From assembly GCA_030145955.1 (NCBI GenBank), contig JASLCR010000042.1, forward strand, positions 1-8,083: DNA of 8,083 nucleotides, in the 5' to 3' direction. A program made the translations under genes and the position numbers. The notes under the pieces were generated by a model. It did not search any database and was not told the DNA's origin. It saw nothing but the letters and a program-made list of their open reading frames with translations. Origin of the DNA: Candidatus Saccharimonadales bacterium. Its GTDB lineage: Bacteria > Patescibacteriota > Saccharimonadia > Saccharimonadales > Saccharimonadaceae. Shown piece by piece: positions 1-5,796 of the stretch. Within the stretch, counting starts at the first letter, position 1; the number at the start of each line of letters is the position of its first letter.

Positions 1-1
1 T

Positions 2-244
2 GCATTGGCGCTCTACTATAGTACTGGCGCTTCGCAGCTTGACTTAAGTCGTCCGGGTTATTCAAAGCTACGTGATCAAGTGAAAAACAATGATGGCTAC
101 AAAGGTTTTAGCGCCTCAGGTCCGATTAATGAAAAGACATTAAAGCAATTTGATGATATGTATAACGAGCAATTTAATGAGCTTAAGGCGATTGACGCAT
201 TTACTAATGACGTACTTAGCCTGAAGTCACTGCAGTTGGAGTAA
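2..244 (+). CDS. C-terminal end of an unrecognised, possibly membrane-anchored protein (5' truncated)
   Basis: This is an open frame that enters from the left edge and stops at TAA 242-244, leaving 80 visible residues. The first visible residues (ALALYY) are hydrophobic and could be the end of a transmembrane helix. The rest is polar and probably helical, with a motif LDLSRPGY near visible residues 14-21 and a charged, Asp/Asn/Glu-rich tail. I do not recognise the family. The TTG at position 5 is unlikely to be the true start, because the frame is open to the window edge and the hydrophobic stretch looks cut. The gene ends 4 bp before the next start, and the next gene's GGAG ribosome binding site overlaps its stop region, so the two are probably co-transcribed. 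An envelope-associated protein is a guess only. Confidence 0.6.
   Translation, partial: ALALYYSTGASQLDLSRPGYSKLRDQVKNNDGYKGFSASGPINEKTLKQFDDMYNEQFNELKAIDAFTNDVLSLKSLQLE
238..241 (+). promoter_or_regulatory. Ribosome binding site deciding the TTG start of the threonylcarbamoyl-AMP synthase gene
   Basis: GGAG lies 7 nt upstream of TTG at 249 and overlaps the last codons and stop region of the preceding gene. No in-frame ATG or GTG lies close by, so this site supports TTG as the start and suggests translational coupling. Confidence 0.6.
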
Positions 245-248
245 TATC

Positions 249-803
249 TTGCAGCGTGTTAATGAATTGCTTGATAGCGAATTAGTTCGTGTGCTGCGTG
301 AAGGTGGCGTAGCGGTACTGCGTACAGATACTTTGTATGGCGTGGTGGCAAGAGCAGACAATCAGACGGCAGTAGAGCGTGTGTATGAGATGAAGGGGCG
401 CGACGGTGATAAATCGCCAATTGTGCTTGTTGCCTCAGTGGAGCAACTATACGACCAGCCGAGTGAAGTAGCGGGGCAATTTCTGAGTACTGTTTGGCCG
501 GGTAAGGTGAGTGTGATTTTACCTTCAGAAAATGCACCCCAGTGGATTCAACGTGGTAATAAATCGGTAGCATATCGCCTTCCGGCCGATGAAATGTTGC
601 GAGCACTTGTAGAGAAAACTGGTCCATTGATTGCGCCGAGTGCTAACCCGCAAGGCGAAGCGCCGGCTATGTCGGTTGACCAAGCAGTGAGTTATTTTGG
701 TGAGGTGGTGGATGTGTATGTTGACGGTGGCGTTGTGGATGATTCGTCACCTTCGCAGCTTATACGTGTCAATGATGACGGAACAACGGAGCGTCTTAGG
801 TGA
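249..803 (+). CDS. tsaC: Threonylcarbamoyl-AMP synthase (TsaC/YrdC/Sua5 family)
   Basis: The family makes threonylcarbamoyl-AMP from threonine, bicarbonate and ATP, the first step of t6A37 formation on ANN-decoding tRNAs, in the cytoplasm. At 184 residues it is a stand-alone YrdC domain without the C-terminal Sua5 extension. Visible motifs are TDTLYG at 26-31, the basic KGRDGDKSP loop at 49-57 (the KxRxxxxP motif that binds ATP and threonine) and APSAN at 129-133, followed by the expected SSPSQLI near the C terminus (166-172). The start is TTG, backed by GGAG 7 nt upstream. Its TGA stop overlaps the GTG of trmB by 4 bp, so the two tRNA-modification genes are probably translationally coupled. 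The partner proteins TsaB, TsaD and TsaE are not in this window. A YciO-like paralogue cannot be fully excluded. Confidence 0.9.
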   Translation: MQRVNELLDSELVRVLREGGVAVLRTDTLYGVVARADNQTAVERVYEMKGRDGDKSPIVLVASVEQLYDQPSEVAGQFLSTVWPGKVSVILPSENAPQWIQRGNKSVAYRLPADEMLRALVEKTGPLIAPSANPQGEAPAMSVDQAVSYFGEVVDVYVDGGVVDDSSPSQLIRVNDDGTTERLR

Positions 804-1450
804 GCGACAAACTTGATCCGAATGATTTTATCATTACGCGTAAACGTAAAAAATATAAGTTTGCAAAATTTCACAATGCTGAAAATTGTTTTGAGTTTGA
901 AGAGTGGAAAAAACAGACGACTGACGTAGTAGAGCTTGGGGCAGGCACGGCTTTTTTTGGTGTTGAGCTCGCTCGGCGTCACCCTGATATGCAGATTGTT
1001 GCAGTTGATGTAAAGGCAGATCGGTTGCAGAAGGGGGCGTATTTGGCGCTTGAACTTGGCGTGAAAAATATTCGTTTTGTGCGCGCAAGAGCTGATCAAA
1101 TTGATGAGCTTTTTGAAACCCATTCACTGAAAGCAATCTGGCTAACATTTCCTGATCCTTTTCCGCGTGATCGCAGCGCGCGTCGGCGCATGACACATCC
1201 AATTTACCTTGAGAAATATGAGCAGCTTTTGCGACCTGGCGGATCGTTCTATCTCAAGCATGATAACCGTGATTTCTTTCACTGGAGTTTGGAGCAGCTG
1301 GTTGCCCAAAAGTGGCGTGTCGAGGAGCTGAGTTTTGATCTTCACGAGTCCGATCTTTCGGAGGATTACAAGGTTCAAACTACTTACGAGAAGCGCTGGC
1401 TTAAGGAAGGTCTTGTAACTAATTTTGTCCACGTGACAAAAGAAGACTAG
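800..1450 (+). CDS. trmB: tRNA (guanine-46-N7)-methyltransferase
   Basis: SAM-dependent enzyme that forms m7G46 in the variable loop of tRNA. The Rossmann methyltransferase core is clear: motif I ELGAGT at 45-50, an acidic strand end VAVD at 67-70, the family signature TFPDPFPRDR at 116-125 followed by RRRMTHP at 128-134, LRPGGSFYLKHDNR at 144-157, and the C-terminal TTYEKRW at 194-200. The length of 216 residues is usual for the family. The start is GTG at 800, with GGAG at 788-791 (8 nt spacing), and it overlaps the upstream stop as GTGA. The N-terminal 40 residues are Lys-rich and may contact RNA. The next gene begins 4 bp after its TAG stop. Confidence 0.95.
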   Translation: MSDKLDPNDFIITRKRKKYKFAKFHNAENCFEFEEWKKQTTDVVELGAGTAFFGVELARRHPDMQIVAVDVKADRLQKGAYLALELGVKNIRFVRARADQIDELFETHSLKAIWLTFPDPFPRDRSARRRMTHPIYLEKYEQLLRPGGSFYLKHDNRDFFHWSLEQLVAQKWRVEELSFDLHESDLSEDYKVQTTYEKRWLKEGLVTNFVHVTKED

Positions 1451-1454
1451 CTAA

Positions 1455-2804
1455 ATGTCATCACACTCTAGTTATGATGAGGCAATTAAGTTTCTTCTAG
1501 CTACGCCGGCTGCAAAGAAGGATTTGTTTCGTGCGGGTGATGGCTTTGAACGCTCCCGCCAATTTTTTGCACAGCTTGGGAATCCACAAGACGAGTTTCA
1601 AAGTGTACACATTGCCGGTACATCGGGTAAGGGAACAGTGGCGTATATGATTGAGTCGTTACTACGCCGATGTGGCCACACGACCGGTCTTACAACTTCT
1701 CCGCACGTCTATGATATTCGTGAACGCTGCATCATAAACGGTGAGCTGATCTCACGCGAAGATTTCGCGAAAGCTGTAAAAGGCTTGACTGATCCAAGTA
1801 TTAAAATGAAGGAAGGAGTGTACGGACAACCGACATACTATGAAATGACGAGTGCTATCGCATGGAAAACATTTGCCGACAAAAAAGTAGACTATGGAGT
1901 TATTGAAACGGGTCTTGGCGGCCTGTATGATTCAACGAATACAATTTCCCGGAGTGACAAGCTGGCGATTATTACGAAGCTTGGTCTTGATCATACTGAG
2001 ATTTTAGGGAACACGATTGAAAAAATCGCAGAGCAAAAAGCAGGTATATTACCCATAAAAGGCGATGCGGTCGTTTGGAAGTCTGCACCTGAAGCACTAG
2101 CAGTCGTTCAGGCTACGGCAACTGCTCGAAGCACTAAATTAACAATTGTTGACGAGTCATTTTTTACAGTTGTTGATGACAATCCGAGCGGCATGATAAT
2201 TGACTATCACGATTCAGTACGTCGTATTGAGGCAATCAAGCTTCCGGCGGGTGGGGTGTATCAAGCAGAGAATGCGGCGGTGGCAATTCGGAGTGTGCTG
2301 CTTCTGGCTGAGCGAGATGGGTTCACGGTAAGTGACCAAATGATTTCTGGTGCAATGGCTAATGTCATTATTCCGGGTCGAGTTGAGCGCATGCGTTTAT
2401 ATGGTAGAGAAGTCATCTTTGATGGTGCACATAATCCACAAAAGATGGAGGCGTTTCTTGAAGTCGTTCGCTCGCTGCCACATAAGCCAATTTTTGTTGT
2501 GGGTCTTAAGAAAACAAAAGAAGCAGATGAGATTTTACGATTGCTCCTTCCGCACGCAGACAAGATAATCGTGACAGAATTTTTCACAAATCAGGAAAGC
2601 GGTCTAGTGAATGCATCGTATCAAGCCTCGGAACTTGCAGAAATCATCCGCCAGCAATCCGGCGATGCTCTAGTATATAGCGATAGTCTTAGCGCGTTGA
2701 TTGAGGCTTGCAAGCTTGCACAGGTAGAGCAAACCGTCGTGGTAACAGGTTCGTTTTATCTTTTAGGTGAGCTCCATGATCGACTTGATCAGAATCTTAC
2801 ATGA
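1455..2804 (+). CDS. folC: FolC-family Mur ligase (folylpolyglutamate/dihydrofolate synthase-like)
   Basis: ATP-dependent ligase that in this family adds glutamate to folates, or makes dihydrofolate from dihydropteroate. Motifs in order are the P-loop GTSGKGT at 55-61 (usually GTNGKGS), VIETGLGG at 149-156 followed by DSTN, LDHTEILG at 178-185, EQKAGI at 193-198 with the Lys often carbamylated in Mur ligases, PGRVER at 307-312, FDGAHNP at 322-328 opening the C-terminal domain, and GSFYLLGE at 432-439. The length of 449 residues fits the family. ATG is 4 bp after the trmB stop with only a weak purine-rich stretch upstream, so it probably depends on read-through from the upstream genes. No other folate gene is visible, so the real substrate is uncertain. 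The gene converges on the HD gene with a 9-bp gap and no hairpin between them. Confidence 0.85.
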   Translation: MSSHSSYDEAIKFLLATPAAKKDLFRAGDGFERSRQFFAQLGNPQDEFQSVHIAGTSGKGTVAYMIESLLRRCGHTTGLTTSPHVYDIRERCIINGELISREDFAKAVKGLTDPSIKMKEGVYGQPTYYEMTSAIAWKTFADKKVDYGVIETGLGGLYDSTNTISRSDKLAIITKLGLDHTEILGNTIEKIAEQKAGILPIKGDAVVWKSAPEALAVVQATATARSTKLTIVDESFFTVVDDNPSGMIIDYHDSVRRIEAIKLPAGGVYQAENAAVAIRSVLLLAERDGFTVSDQMISGAMANVIIPGRVERMRLYGREVIFDGAHNPQKMEAFLEVVRSLPHKPIFVVGLKKTKEADEILRLLLPHADKIIVTEFFTNQESGLVNASYQASELAEIIRQQSGDALVYSDSLSALIEACKLAQVEQTVVVTGSFYLLGELHDRLDQNLT

Positions 2805-2813
2805 AGTGAGTGA

Positions 2814-3458
2814 CTATTTTCGTCCGTACCATTCATCGACGAAACGATCGTAAAACTCGTGCATATAGGTATCGCGTTCGTGCGCAATTGCCAGGGCAGT
2901 TTTGGTGTTGAGTTTATCTTTTAAGTGAAATAGTTTTTCGTCGAAATGATGAAGCGTCGAGCTATTGGATTGGATATACTCTTTGCGTGATGCATGTTGA
3001 GCGGCTTTGTGCTCGGGGTCAAAGAGGAGGCGTTTGCGGCTACCGCCAAAGGCGAACGCTCGTGCGATGCCGATAGCACCTATAGCGTCGAGGCGATCGG
3101 CATCTTGAACAATCTGGAACTCAATTGTATTCGGTTTAGCTTCACCGTCGAGTGATTTACTATATGACATGTTTTTAATAATATGCATGATTGACTGGAT
3201 GGTATGCGCATCAACACCCTGTCCGGTGAGGAAGTCCTCAGCGATTGAGTAATCGTCTTCGTCTTTATTAATTACTTTTCGGTCTCCAACATCGTGTAGT
3301 AGCAGGGTGAGGTCAATGATGAGCTGGTCGCCACCCTCTGTTTGCTGTAGTTGGCGAGCTGTTGCTCGGACACGTTCAACGTGCCACCAGTCATGCCCGG
3401 TACCTTCATGGGCTAAACGATCTCTAACGAATTTCTCTGTTGATTGAACAATGTCCAT
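2814..3458 (-). CDS. HD-domain phosphohydrolase of the YpgQ/YedJ type
   Basis: Metal-dependent HD-superfamily hydrolase. The closest family I recognise is B. subtilis YpgQ / E. coli YedJ; YpgQ has been described as a Mn-dependent (d)NTP pyrophosphohydrolase. Visible motifs, numbered from the chosen ATG, are GHDWWHVERV at 21-30 (first His), LLLHDVGDRK at 52-61 (the HD pair at 55-56), the signature VQDADRLDAIGAIGIARAFA at 117-136 (third metal-ligand Asp), and HHFDEKLFHLKDKLNT at 170-185. It has 214 residues and no signal peptide. The frame is open upstream to 3518, but ATG 3458 is preferred because AGGAG sits 4 nt upstream and the longer form would overlap the preceding gene's end. It lies 19 bp downstream of the CYTH-kinase gene, probably in the same transcript. 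The nucleotide substrate is inferred, not shown. Confidence 0.88.
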   Translation of the reverse strand: MDIVQSTEKFVRDRLAHEGTGHDWWHVERVRATARQLQQTEGGDQLIIDLTLLLHDVGDRKVINKDEDDYSIAEDFLTGQGVDAHTIQSIMHIIKNMSYSKSLDGEAKPNTIEFQIVQDADRLDAIGAIGIARAFAFGGSRKRLLFDPEHKAAQHASRKEYIQSNSSTLHHFDEKLFHLKDKLNTKTALAIAHERDTYMHEFYDRFVDEWYGRK

Positions 3459-3462
3459 GATA

Positions 3463-3467
3463 CTCCT
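3463..3467 (-). promoter_or_regulatory. Ribosome binding site setting the HD gene start at 3458
   Basis: Reading on the minus strand, AGGAG is followed 4 nt later by ATG at 3458, in the gap after the upstream gene's TAA. It argues against the longer start at 3518. Confidence 0.7.
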
Positions 3468-3477
3468 CATTAAATAG

Positions 3478-4608
3478 TTACTCTGATTGCTTGCGCCAGG
3501 CTGGTTCGGCTTGCTCAAGCATGTATTTTAGGCTTTTTTCTGGATTGGCAAATTCTGGGCGTTCTTTGAGATCGCGTAACAACCGTCTTCCAATGCAAGT
3601 TGCAAGCGGAGTAGGTATGTTGTAGCGTAGTGTATCAAAATCATTAAAGTCTGGCGAGGCTGCATAGATTCCTTCAACAATGATTATGGGCTGTGGTCGT
3701 ACCTCGCCATCGTATACTGGCTCACAAGGACCGAAATCAATTGTTCGTCGTTGAATAACTTCGCCGGCTTTGAGTCGTTGTAAATCTTGGGCCATTGTTG
3801 CTGTGTCGTACACAACTGGGTGATCCCATTCAGACCACTCCTGGCCGCTGTTGTGCGCTCGTAGCCACGATGCCCCGCGGTGGTAATCATCGGTCGACAG
3901 CACAGTGCTTGCGATATTCCAGCCTGAAAGCTTTGCCTGAACCGCACGTACAATAGTCGATTTACCAGAGCCGGAGCGCCCACAAAGTTGCACAACAACA
4001 GAAGGTGATTTCATATACGCTTGGGCAATTTCCATGGCGACTACATCAACGTCAAGATCAGCTTGCGGAACAAGTGCTTCTTCACCCTCATTCTGTCGTC
4101 GGTAGTCCAGGTGAGCTAGCCATTCGTTATCGGCAGATTTATCTCCGGTTACTTCAACGAAATGAGATCCGTGCTGTTCGGTAAATTGCGTCCAAGCGAT
4201 TGGATCTTCTGCCTCTAGCTGAACATAGCCATCATCATAAAAATCAATAGCTACATGATTATTCATGGCGGTGCGAAACTTTCTAAGGTAAGGAATATCT
4301 GGAGATTTGTAATAGCGATAGAGCTCTGGCGATACCTCAACCTCAACTTCAAGTCGATCGAGGCCTTGATCAGTGATAGTGCCCCGATCTTTAAGGGTTG
4401 CCATATAACGTAGCTCCCCATTCTTAAAAGTTTCACGGAACCTAAGGCTAAAATCTTCGCGTGGATGGCTTAGGTAGAACTGCTCAATTGGCATCGCTTT
4501 TTCTCGTAGGTCGATCAGGCTGGAGGGAAATAGCGGCACATATTTTCGTTCAATCTCGCGCGATGGATTTTGCTCAAATTCAGCACTGCTGGTAATAGTT
4601 TCGATCAT
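3478..4608 (-). CDS. CYTH-domain / uridine-kinase-like P-loop kinase fusion
   Basis: Two-domain protein of 376 residues. The N-terminal CYTH domain (about 15-168) has the ExExK motif EIERK at 18-22 and the alternating charged strands of the triphosphate tunnel: LRFRE (55-59), ATLKDRG (70-76), LEVEVEV (86-92), AIDFY (120-124) and QLEAED (130-135). CYTH proteins hydrolyse triphosphates or cyclise ATP. The C-terminal kinase (about 200-376) has Walker A GRSGSGKST at 210-218, DDYH at 240-243, the WDHP region at 261-264 and EGIY at 312-315, matching uridine kinase/phosphoribulokinase-type folds. The start is ATG 4608, with AAGGA 8 nt upstream; a TTG directly before it is less likely. It is first gene of a minus-strand pair with the HD protein and divergent from the wHTH-Nudix gene. 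Both domains look intact, but the substrates are unknown. Confidence 0.85.
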   Translation of the reverse strand: MIETITSSAEFEQNPSREIERKYVPLFPSSLIDLREKAMPIEQFYLSHPREDFSLRFRETFKNGELRYMATLKDRGTITDQGLDRLEVEVEVSPELYRYYKSPDIPYLRKFRTAMNNHVAIDFYDDGYVQLEAEDPIAWTQFTEQHGSHFVEVTGDKSADNEWLAHLDYRRQNEGEEALVPQADLDVDVVAMEIAQAYMKSPSVVVQLCGRSGSGKSTIVRAVQAKLSGWNIASTVLSTDDYHRGASWLRAHNSGQEWSEWDHPVVYDTATMAQDLQRLKAGEVIQRRTIDFGPCEPVYDGEVRPQPIIIVEGIYAASPDFNDFDTLRYNIPTPLATCIGRRLLRDLKERPEFANPEKSLKYMLEQAEPAWRKQSE

Positions 4609-4701
4609 CAAGTGTATCCTTTCTTGACTTATAAAACAGATGACATATTCATAATAATGTGATAGATTACTGATGTATAGAAAGTATAATTTGAGTCAAA
4701 T
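4609..4701. promoter_or_regulatory. Divergent regulatory region between the CYTH-kinase and wHTH-Nudix genes
   Basis: This is an AT-rich 93-bp spacer. TATAAT at 4685-4690 faces right, 11 nt before the Nudix ATG, and predicts a start near 4697 with a leader of about 5 nt. No good -35 lies 17 bp upstream of it. TTGACT at 4624-4629 and its inverted copy AGTCAA at 4694-4699 bracket the region; the latter is part of a near-palindromic TTGAGTCAA at 4691-4699. These arms could be protein-binding sites or chance. I could not assign a convincing minus-strand promoter. Confidence 0.45.
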
Positions 4702-5373
4702 ATGTTTGATCAGAAATCACTTCAGCATCATATTCAGAAACACATAGTAGGCGTGCTTATGCATCAGAAGTACGCACGTTTTCGTGACATGAGACCACCA
4801 AATGTCGATACAAATCTTTACAGCTATCACCTAAAGCTTTTGCAAAAGAATGGCTTTGTCGATAAAACCTCTGAAGGATATTGCCTGGGTGTAAACGGCA
4901 TTATCTTTGCGGATCGTGTAAACGTAAAGTCACTCAAAATCCGTACCCAGCCAAAAATAGTCACTATGCTGGTAATCCAAAACTCAAATGGCGATGTACT
5001 CCTTTTTAAACGCAAACGTCACCCATTTGTAGATACCTGGACACTGCCGCACGGCAAGTTGCACATCGATGATGATAGTATCGAGGCCGCGGCAAAGCGA
5101 GAAGTAGCTGAGAAGCTCCAGCTAAAAGAAGCCTCGCCGCAGCATGCAGGTGAGTGCTATATTCGTATTCGCCACGAAGGCGAGGTCATCATGAGTACGC
5201 TCGTACACGTGTTTTATTTTGAAACTGACGATATTGTTGAGACTGACACGCTGAAGTGGGCAAGGCCACACAAGCTATCGCAGTATGAGCTTGCTCCGGC
5301 TGTCGAACAGATTGTTGCTCGCACTTTCTTCCGCGACCCGTATTTCTTTGAAGAGTATGTCGTTGATTGGTAA
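4702..5373 (+). CDS. Winged-helix plus Nudix-domain protein
   Basis: It has 223 residues. Residues about 5-72 look like a winged helix-turn-helix: helices, then YSYHLKLLQKNGFVD (40-54) as a likely recognition helix, with EGYCLGVNG (58-66) as the wing. Residues about 84-180 form a Nudix fold, with the strand MLVIQNSNGDVLLFKRKR (89-106) and TWTLPHGKL before the Nudix box. The box (118-141) is imperfect: G118 to R133 is one residue longer than the GX5EX7REUXEE consensus, and the second Glu of the EE pair is Lys138, while R133, E134 and E137 are present. It may therefore be a weak hydrolase or a ligand sensor, as in NrtR-like regulators, although those carry the wHTH at the C terminus. There is no Shine-Dalgarno sequence; a -10-like TATAAT sits 11 nt upstream of ATG. 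It is followed by mazG 9 bp later. Confidence 0.8.
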   Translation: MFDQKSLQHHIQKHIVGVLMHQKYARFRDMRPPNVDTNLYSYHLKLLQKNGFVDKTSEGYCLGVNGIIFADRVNVKSLKIRTQPKIVTMLVIQNSNGDVLLFKRKRHPFVDTWTLPHGKLHIDDDSIEAAAKREVAEKLQLKEASPQHAGECYIRIRHEGEVIMSTLVHVFYFETDDIVETDTLKWARPHKLSQYELAPAVEQIVARTFFRDPYFFEEYVVDW

Positions 5374-5376
5374 AAT
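5348..5376 (+). promoter_or_regulatory. Predicted promoter for a leaderless mazG transcript
   Basis: TTGAAG (5348-5353), a 17-bp spacer ending in TGG, then TAAAAT (5371-5376) form an extended -10 promoter. Its -10 overlaps the Nudix stop codon. The expected start falls 7 nt after the hexamer, at 5383, which is the A of the mazG ATG. The ATG has no ribosome binding site. Confidence 0.5.
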
Positions 5377-5382
5377 AGAACC

Positions 5383-5724
5383 ATGAAGATAGATGAATAT
5401 ACAAAAATTGCGCTCAGTACATTGGGTGATGGTCAAGCGTATGGCGATTTATCACCAAGGCTGGTTGATCAAATACTTGGACTCGTGGGTGAAAGTGGTG
5501 AAATTGCAGAAAAGTTCAAGAAAATTATCCGTGATAAAAAAGGTATCTTGAGTGAAGAAGATAAAGCGGAGATCGTAAAAGAAATAGGTGACGTGCTTTG
5601 GTATATCACGACCATTGCGCATTTACTTGGATCAGATCTTGAAACAGTCGCAAAGCTAAACAATGAAAAATTACTCAGTCGCAAAGCTCGTGGCAAACTT
5701 GGCGGCAGTGGTGATAATCGCTAA
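5383..5724 (+). CDS. MazG-like nucleotide pyrophosphohydrolase
   Basis: A small all-alpha (d)NTP pyrophosphohydrolase of the MazG superfamily, single-domain at 113 residues. It carries the metal-binding pattern ExxE...ExxD: E37-S-G-E40 in GLVGESGEIAEKFKK (33-47) and E67-I-G-D70 in KEIGDVLWYI (66-75). It ends in NNEKLLSRKARGK (93-105) and GSGDNR (108-113), typical of the family. Such enzymes remove non-canonical or excess nucleotides to NMP plus pyrophosphate. The start is ATG 5383, 9 bp after the Nudix stop, with no Shine-Dalgarno and a promoter placed so that the mRNA could begin at the ATG. It converges on the cassette gene at 5797; the hairpin at 5749-5778 probably ends its transcript. The exact substrate cannot be read from sequence. 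Confidence 0.88.
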   Translation: MKIDEYTKIALSTLGDGQAYGDLSPRLVDQILGLVGESGEIAEKFKKIIRDKKGILSEEDKAEIVKEIGDVLWYITTIAHLLGSDLETVAKLNNEKLLSRKARGKLGGSGDNR

Positions 5725-5748
5725 TTAATAATTGCAGAAAGTGCGATG

Positions 5749-5778
5749 CCCCCGGTTCTCCAGACGGAAAACCGGGGG
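5749..5778. terminator. Strong GC-rich hairpin between convergent genes, likely bidirectional terminator
   Basis: The perfect 9-bp arms CCCCCGGTT (5749-5757) and AACCGGGGG (5770-5778) enclose a 12-nt segment that can add TCC/GGA pairs after one mismatch, closing a 4-nt AGAC loop. On the plus strand it is followed by TGTTTGT, a modest U-tract 25 bp after the mazG stop. On the minus strand it begins 18 bp beyond the cassette gene's stop and is followed by less U-rich sequence, so termination should be better for mazG than for the cassette. Confidence 0.75.
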
Positions 5779-5796
5779 TGTTTGTCGCTCCTTTCT

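Noticed and set aside
692..1123. Minus-strand open frame across tsaC and trmB
   Set aside because: It is antisense to two well-recognised genes and its product shows no motif.
3459..3518. 20-residue N-terminal extension of the HD protein
   Set aside because: It would overlap the end of the CYTH-kinase gene and contains the AGGAG site that serves ATG 3458.
4624..4655. Possible plus-strand promoter using TTGACT at 4624-4629
   Set aside because: At 16-18 bp spacing only poor -10 hexamers (TATTCA, ATTCAT) are found, and the better CATAAT is 20 bp away. The TATAAT at 4685 is the better candidate.
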